Part shown: positions 61,583 to 64,000 of the stretch, piece by piece
Position numbering within the stretch: position 1 is the first letter of the stretch
Layout of the letters: every line of letters begins with the position of its first letter
From: Solitalea lacus
GTDB taxonomy: Bacteria; Bacteroidota; Bacteroidia; Sphingobacteriales; Sphingobacteriaceae
Direction: 5' to 3'
NCBI RefSeq assembly: GCF_022014595.1
Contig: NZ_CP091740.1
Location: 558,001 to 622,000, forward strand
DNA: 64,000 nucleotides
Position numbers and translations under genes: made by a program
Notes under the pieces: model-generated
What the model saw: only the letters and a program-made list of their open reading frames with translations
Databases searched by the model: none
Told to the model about the DNA's origin: nothing

Positions 61583-62656
61583 TTATGCAGTAACAGTTGC
61601 TTCAGAAATATAAGCAGAAATAATATTTCCAACAGAAGAGGTGCTTTGCGGATTTTCCGGGTTAACATCAACAGTTGACAAACCTTTATCGATTGAGTAC
61701 TGTACCGCCTCCCGAATCAAATTAGCTTCTTCAAAAAGTTTAAAATAATCCAACATCATTGCAGCCGATAAAATGGTTGCAGCCGGATTAGCAATGTTCT
61801 TGCCTGCTGCTTGTGGGTAAGAGCCATGACAAGGTTCAAACATGGCGGTTTGGGCTCCAATTGATGCCGATGCCAATAAGCCAAGTGAACCCGTTATAAC
61901 ACTCGCCTCATCTGAAATAATGTCCCCAAACATGTTCTCAGTTAAAATAACATCAAATTGTGTTGGGTATACAATCATTTGCATTGCTGCATTATCAACA
62001 AATAAAAAATCCACTTCAACATCAGCGTATTGTGGAGCCATTTTCTTTACCACATCTCTCCATAATCTAGAAGTCTCTAAAACATTAGCTTTATCAACTA
62101 ATGTTAGTTTCTTACGACGAGCTTGGGCTGCTTCAAATGCTAATTTGGCAATGCGCTCAATTTCTTCAACTGAGTACTCGCAGTTATCATAAGCAATTGA
62201 CCCATCGCCTTTGCGACCTTTATCTCCAAAGTAAATTCCACCGGTTAATTCACGGTACACAACCAGATCTGCTCCTTTAATACGGTCTTCTTTTAAAGGT
62301 GATTTACTAATTAATGAATCGTAAGTAGTTACCGGGCGAATATTACAGAATAACCCCATTTCTTTACGAATCTTTAATAAACCTTGCTCCGGACGAACTT
62401 TTGCGTTCGGGTCATTGTCGTATTTCGGATCGCCAATGGCTCCAAACAAAATTGCATCAGAATCTAAACAGATTTTTAGTGTTTCATCAGGCATCGGATT
62501 GCCTGTTTTATCTATTGCAATGGCACCTGCAAGCGCTTCAGAATATTCAAATGTGTGATTGAATTTTTTTGCGATGGCATCTAACACCTTAATGGCTTGT
62601 GCTACAACCTCTGGTCCAATCCCGTCGCCGGAAAGTACAGCTATTTTCTTGTTCAT
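61583..62656 (-). CDS. leuB: 3-isopropylmalate dehydrogenase
   Basis: A 357-residue NAD-dependent decarboxylating dehydrogenase, third step of leucine synthesis. IAVLSGDGIGPEVVAQAIKV opens the fold. The substrate-binding arginines lie in KVRPEQGLLKIRKEMGLFCN. Tyr in VYRELTGGIYFGDKG and the aspartates in DNAAMQMI and NMFGDIISDEASV complete the metal site. The length matches LeuB (about 360). It is the last gene of the leuC-leuD-leuB run; a 148-bp gap with a GC-rich palindrome separates it from leuD. Confidence 0.96.
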   Translation of the reverse strand: MNKKIAVLSGDGIGPEVVAQAIKVLDAIAKKFNHTFEYSEALAGAIAIDKTGNPMPDETLKICLDSDAILFGAIGDPKYDNDPNAKVRPEQGLLKIRKEMGLFCNIRPVTTYDSLISKSPLKEDRIKGADLVVYRELTGGIYFGDKGRKGDGSIAYDNCEYSVEEIERIAKLAFEAAQARRKKLTLVDKANVLETSRLWRDVVKKMAPQYADVEVDFLFVDNAAMQMIVYPTQFDVILTENMFGDIISDEASVITGSLGLLASASIGAQTAMFEPCHGSYPQAAGKNIANPAATILSAAMMLDYFKLFEEANLIREAVQYSIDKGLSTVDVNPENPQSTSSVGNIISAYISEATVTA

Positions 62657-62755
62657 AAACTTAAAAATCCCCTGTTGGGGACTATGTAATTGAATTAAAG
62701 TTATATGTATGAAGAGTATTTCTTCTTATATATCTAAAAGGTTACCCCTAAGGGC

Positions 62756-62776
62756 GGCCGGGGCTTCTCCCCGGCC
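62756..62776. repeat. GC-rich palindrome between leuD and leuB
   Basis: GGCCGGGG (62756-62763) and CCCCGGCC (62769-62776) form a perfect 8-bp stem with a 5-nt loop, in otherwise AT-rich intergenic DNA. A second small palindrome, CCCCTGTTGGGG, lies nearby at about 62670-62681. The form recalls REP-type dispersed elements. It lacks a T-run, so it is a poor terminator. Confidence 0.45.
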
Positions 62777-62804
62777 TATCAATTAACCTTATGATGATGC
62801 TTGT

Positions 62805-63401
62805 TTAAAATTTAACAGCTTGGTGCTCGAAGGCTTCAATCCTGTCTTTAAGAGAAAGCAAGTAATCAATATCGTCAAAACCGTTAAGGAGGCACATTTT
62901 TTTGTATCCGTCTATTACGAAATTCTCTGATTTGCCTGTGTTTACCAATTCAATGGATTGGGTTTTCAGATCTATTTTTAGTTCGGTTGCTGGATCGGCA
63001 ATTATAGCAGCTAAAATTTCTTGTAAAAACTCTTCAGTAACCTGAACCGGCAGTAAGAAATTGTTTAACGCATTGCCTTTAAAGATATCTGCAAAGAAAC
63101 TTGATACTACTACTTTAAAGCCGTAGTCATGAATTGACCATGCTGCATGTTCACGGCTAGAACCACAACCAAAATTTCTGCCTGCTACTAAAATTTTACC
63201 ACTATAACGAGCGTCATTCAAAACGAAATCAGCCTTTGGCTGGCCCTCACTGTTGTAACGCCAATCGCGGAATAAATTATCTCCAAACCCTTCGCGACTT
63301 GTCGCTTTTAAGAAACGAGCCGGAATGATCTGATCTGTATCTATGTTTTCAATCGGCATTGGAACTGCCGTTGAGGTTAATTCTTTAAATGCTTTCATCA
63401 T
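62805..63401 (-). CDS. leuD: 3-isopropylmalate dehydratase small subunit
   Basis: A 198-residue swivel-domain subunit. [39 protein letters not shown] and [20 protein letters not shown] are the LeuD signatures, with the active-site Ser in GCGSSREHA. Together with LeuC it isomerises 2-isopropylmalate to 3-isopropylmalate. It starts 36 bp after leuC in the same transcript. Confidence 0.96.
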   Translation of the reverse strand: MMKAFKELTSTAVPMPIENIDTDQIIPARFLKATSREGFGDNLFRDWRYNSEGQPKADFVLNDARYSGKILVAGRNFGCGSSREHAAWSIHDYGFKVVVSSFFADIFKGNALNNFLLPVQVTEEFLQEILAAIIADPATELKIDLKTQSIELVNTGKSENFVIDGYKKMCLLNGFDDIDYLLSLKDRIEAFEHQAVKF

Positions 63402-63437
63402 TTCTGATTTGAGGTACGTGATTAAATCACATCCTGA

Positions 63438-64000
63438 TTAATTCAAATACGGTTTTACATCAGCAATCTTGCCTTCCAGAGCAGCAACAGCCGCAACCAA
63501 AGGACTGGCTAAGAAAGTACGGGCTCCAGGACCTTGACGGCCTTCAAAGTTTCTATTTGAAGTAGAAACGCAATATTCGCCAGCTGGAATTTTATCGTCA
63601 TTCATGGCCAAACAAGCTGAGCAGCCTGGTTCGCGTAACTGGAATCCTGCTTCTTCAAAAATCTTGTCCAATCCTTCTGCTATCGCCTGTGCTTCTACTT
63701 GCTTAGAGCCGGGAACGATAAAGGCATGAACATTTTCAGCTTTCTTATGACCTTTTACTACTTGAGCCGCGATTCGTAAGTCTTCAATTCGAGAATTGGT
63801 GCAGCTTCCAATAAAAACATAATTAACTTGTTTGCCAATCATGTTTTCGCCGGCTTCAAGCCCCATATAGCTTAATGCTTTATTAAAACTTTCTTTACCA
63901 GAGAATGTATCTTCTGTTGGAACGGTATCTGTAACCTTAATTCCCATACCCGGATTGGTACCATAGGTAATCATTGGTTCAATGTCTTCAGCAATATATG
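63438..64000 (-). CDS. leuC: 3-isopropylmalate dehydratase large subunit (5' end beyond window)
   Basis: The last ~187 codons of leuC; the reading frame stays open to the right edge, so the Met at 63974 is internal. [12 protein letters not shown], the first cluster cysteine in [16 protein letters not shown], and the other two in [14 protein letters not shown] hold the [4Fe-4S] cluster of the aconitase family. [20 protein letters not shown] is a family signature. It leads the leuC-leuD-leuB run for leucine synthesis. Confidence 0.96.
   Translation of the reverse strand, partial: YIAEDIEPMITYGTNPGMGIKVTDTVPTEDTFSGKESFNKALSYMGLEAGENMIGKQVNYVFIGSCTNSRIEDLRIAAQVVKGHKKAENVHAFIVPGSKQVEAQAIAEGLDKIFEEAGFQLREPGCSACLAMNDDKIPAGEYCVSTSNRNFEGRQGPGARTFLASPLVAAVAALEGKIADVKPYLN

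Noticed and set aside
1-64000. tRNA, rRNA, CRISPR arrays, insertion sequences, prophage or anti-phage cassettes
   Set aside because: None recognised on either strand; no transposase, integrase, Cas or phage structural protein is encoded.

Overview
The window is ordinary chromosome of a Gram-negative member of the phylum Bacteroidota, most likely the Sphingobacteriia (Pedobacter/Solitalea-like; the genus is an inference). The evidence is a fused LpxC-FabZ protein, PorX (a response regulator fused to a PglZ domain), the gliding lipoprotein GldH, a RicT-type PSP1 protein next to holB, several TAnnTTTG promoter boxes of the Bacteroidota type, and low-GC, A/T-rich intergenic DNA. I see no rRNA, tRNA, CRISPR array, insertion sequence or prophage. 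Both ends cut through genes: a THUMP RNA methyltransferase on the left and leuC on the right.

Region by region. 1-5.4 kb: RNA methyltransferase (partial), a DUF3127 protein with an SSB-like acidic tail, then a divergent unit made of a secreted protein on one strand and a histidine kinase plus OmpR-type regulator on the other, sharing a control region with three phased TGTTAAA repeats; then a small HTH protein. 5.4-9 kb: YceI protein, amidase lipoprotein, gltX. 9.2-16.6 kb: an orphan histidine kinase (a possible PorY), tsaE, alanine dehydrogenase, a VanX-like dipeptidase, a KBL-type PLP enzyme, a DUF2911 protein and porX. 16.8-22.9 kb: HD phosphohydrolase, the lipid A genes lpxD, lpxC/fabZ and lpxA, an ABC ATPase and efp. 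23-30 kb: a CLC transporter of the fluoride-type motif class, tryptophan 2,3-dioxygenase, ilvE, a large AsmA-like envelope protein and miaB. 30.3-33.7 kb: a receiver-less sigma-54-type activator, lptE, an unknown acidic TPR-like protein and secG. 34-37.7 kb: a very large polytopic NtrY-like kinase. 37.8-44.4 kb: a mannoside-degrading set (GH92 alpha-mannosidase, CutC, GH2 beta-mannosidase).

44.4-50.4 kb is the most accessory part: two glycosyltransferases, a methyltransferase, a GNGPSLK-motif protein related to DUF115/GT42, a PseH-like acetyltransferase and a flippase, which together look like a small surface-glycan locus. 50.4-64 kb returns to core genes: hisS, a low-molecular-weight phosphatase, an ALDH7-type dehydrogenase, a TonB-domain protein, an AidB-like flavoprotein, gldH-ricT-holB, ruvX, def and leuBDC.

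The strongest candidate for an undescribed system is the divergent trio at 1370-4747. The kinase sensor region and the secreted protein share a similar stretch (a beta-strand pair, then a proline-rich run, then basic residues), and the repeats between them sit where an OmpR/PhoB-type regulator would control both promoters. Other points worth a look are the SSB-like tail on DUF3127, the altered loop in EF-P, the natural GSFTNA motif in the sigma-54-type activator, CutC lying between two mannosidases, and an extra six-cysteine N-terminus on RicT. All statements rest on reading the sequence; no database search was run.
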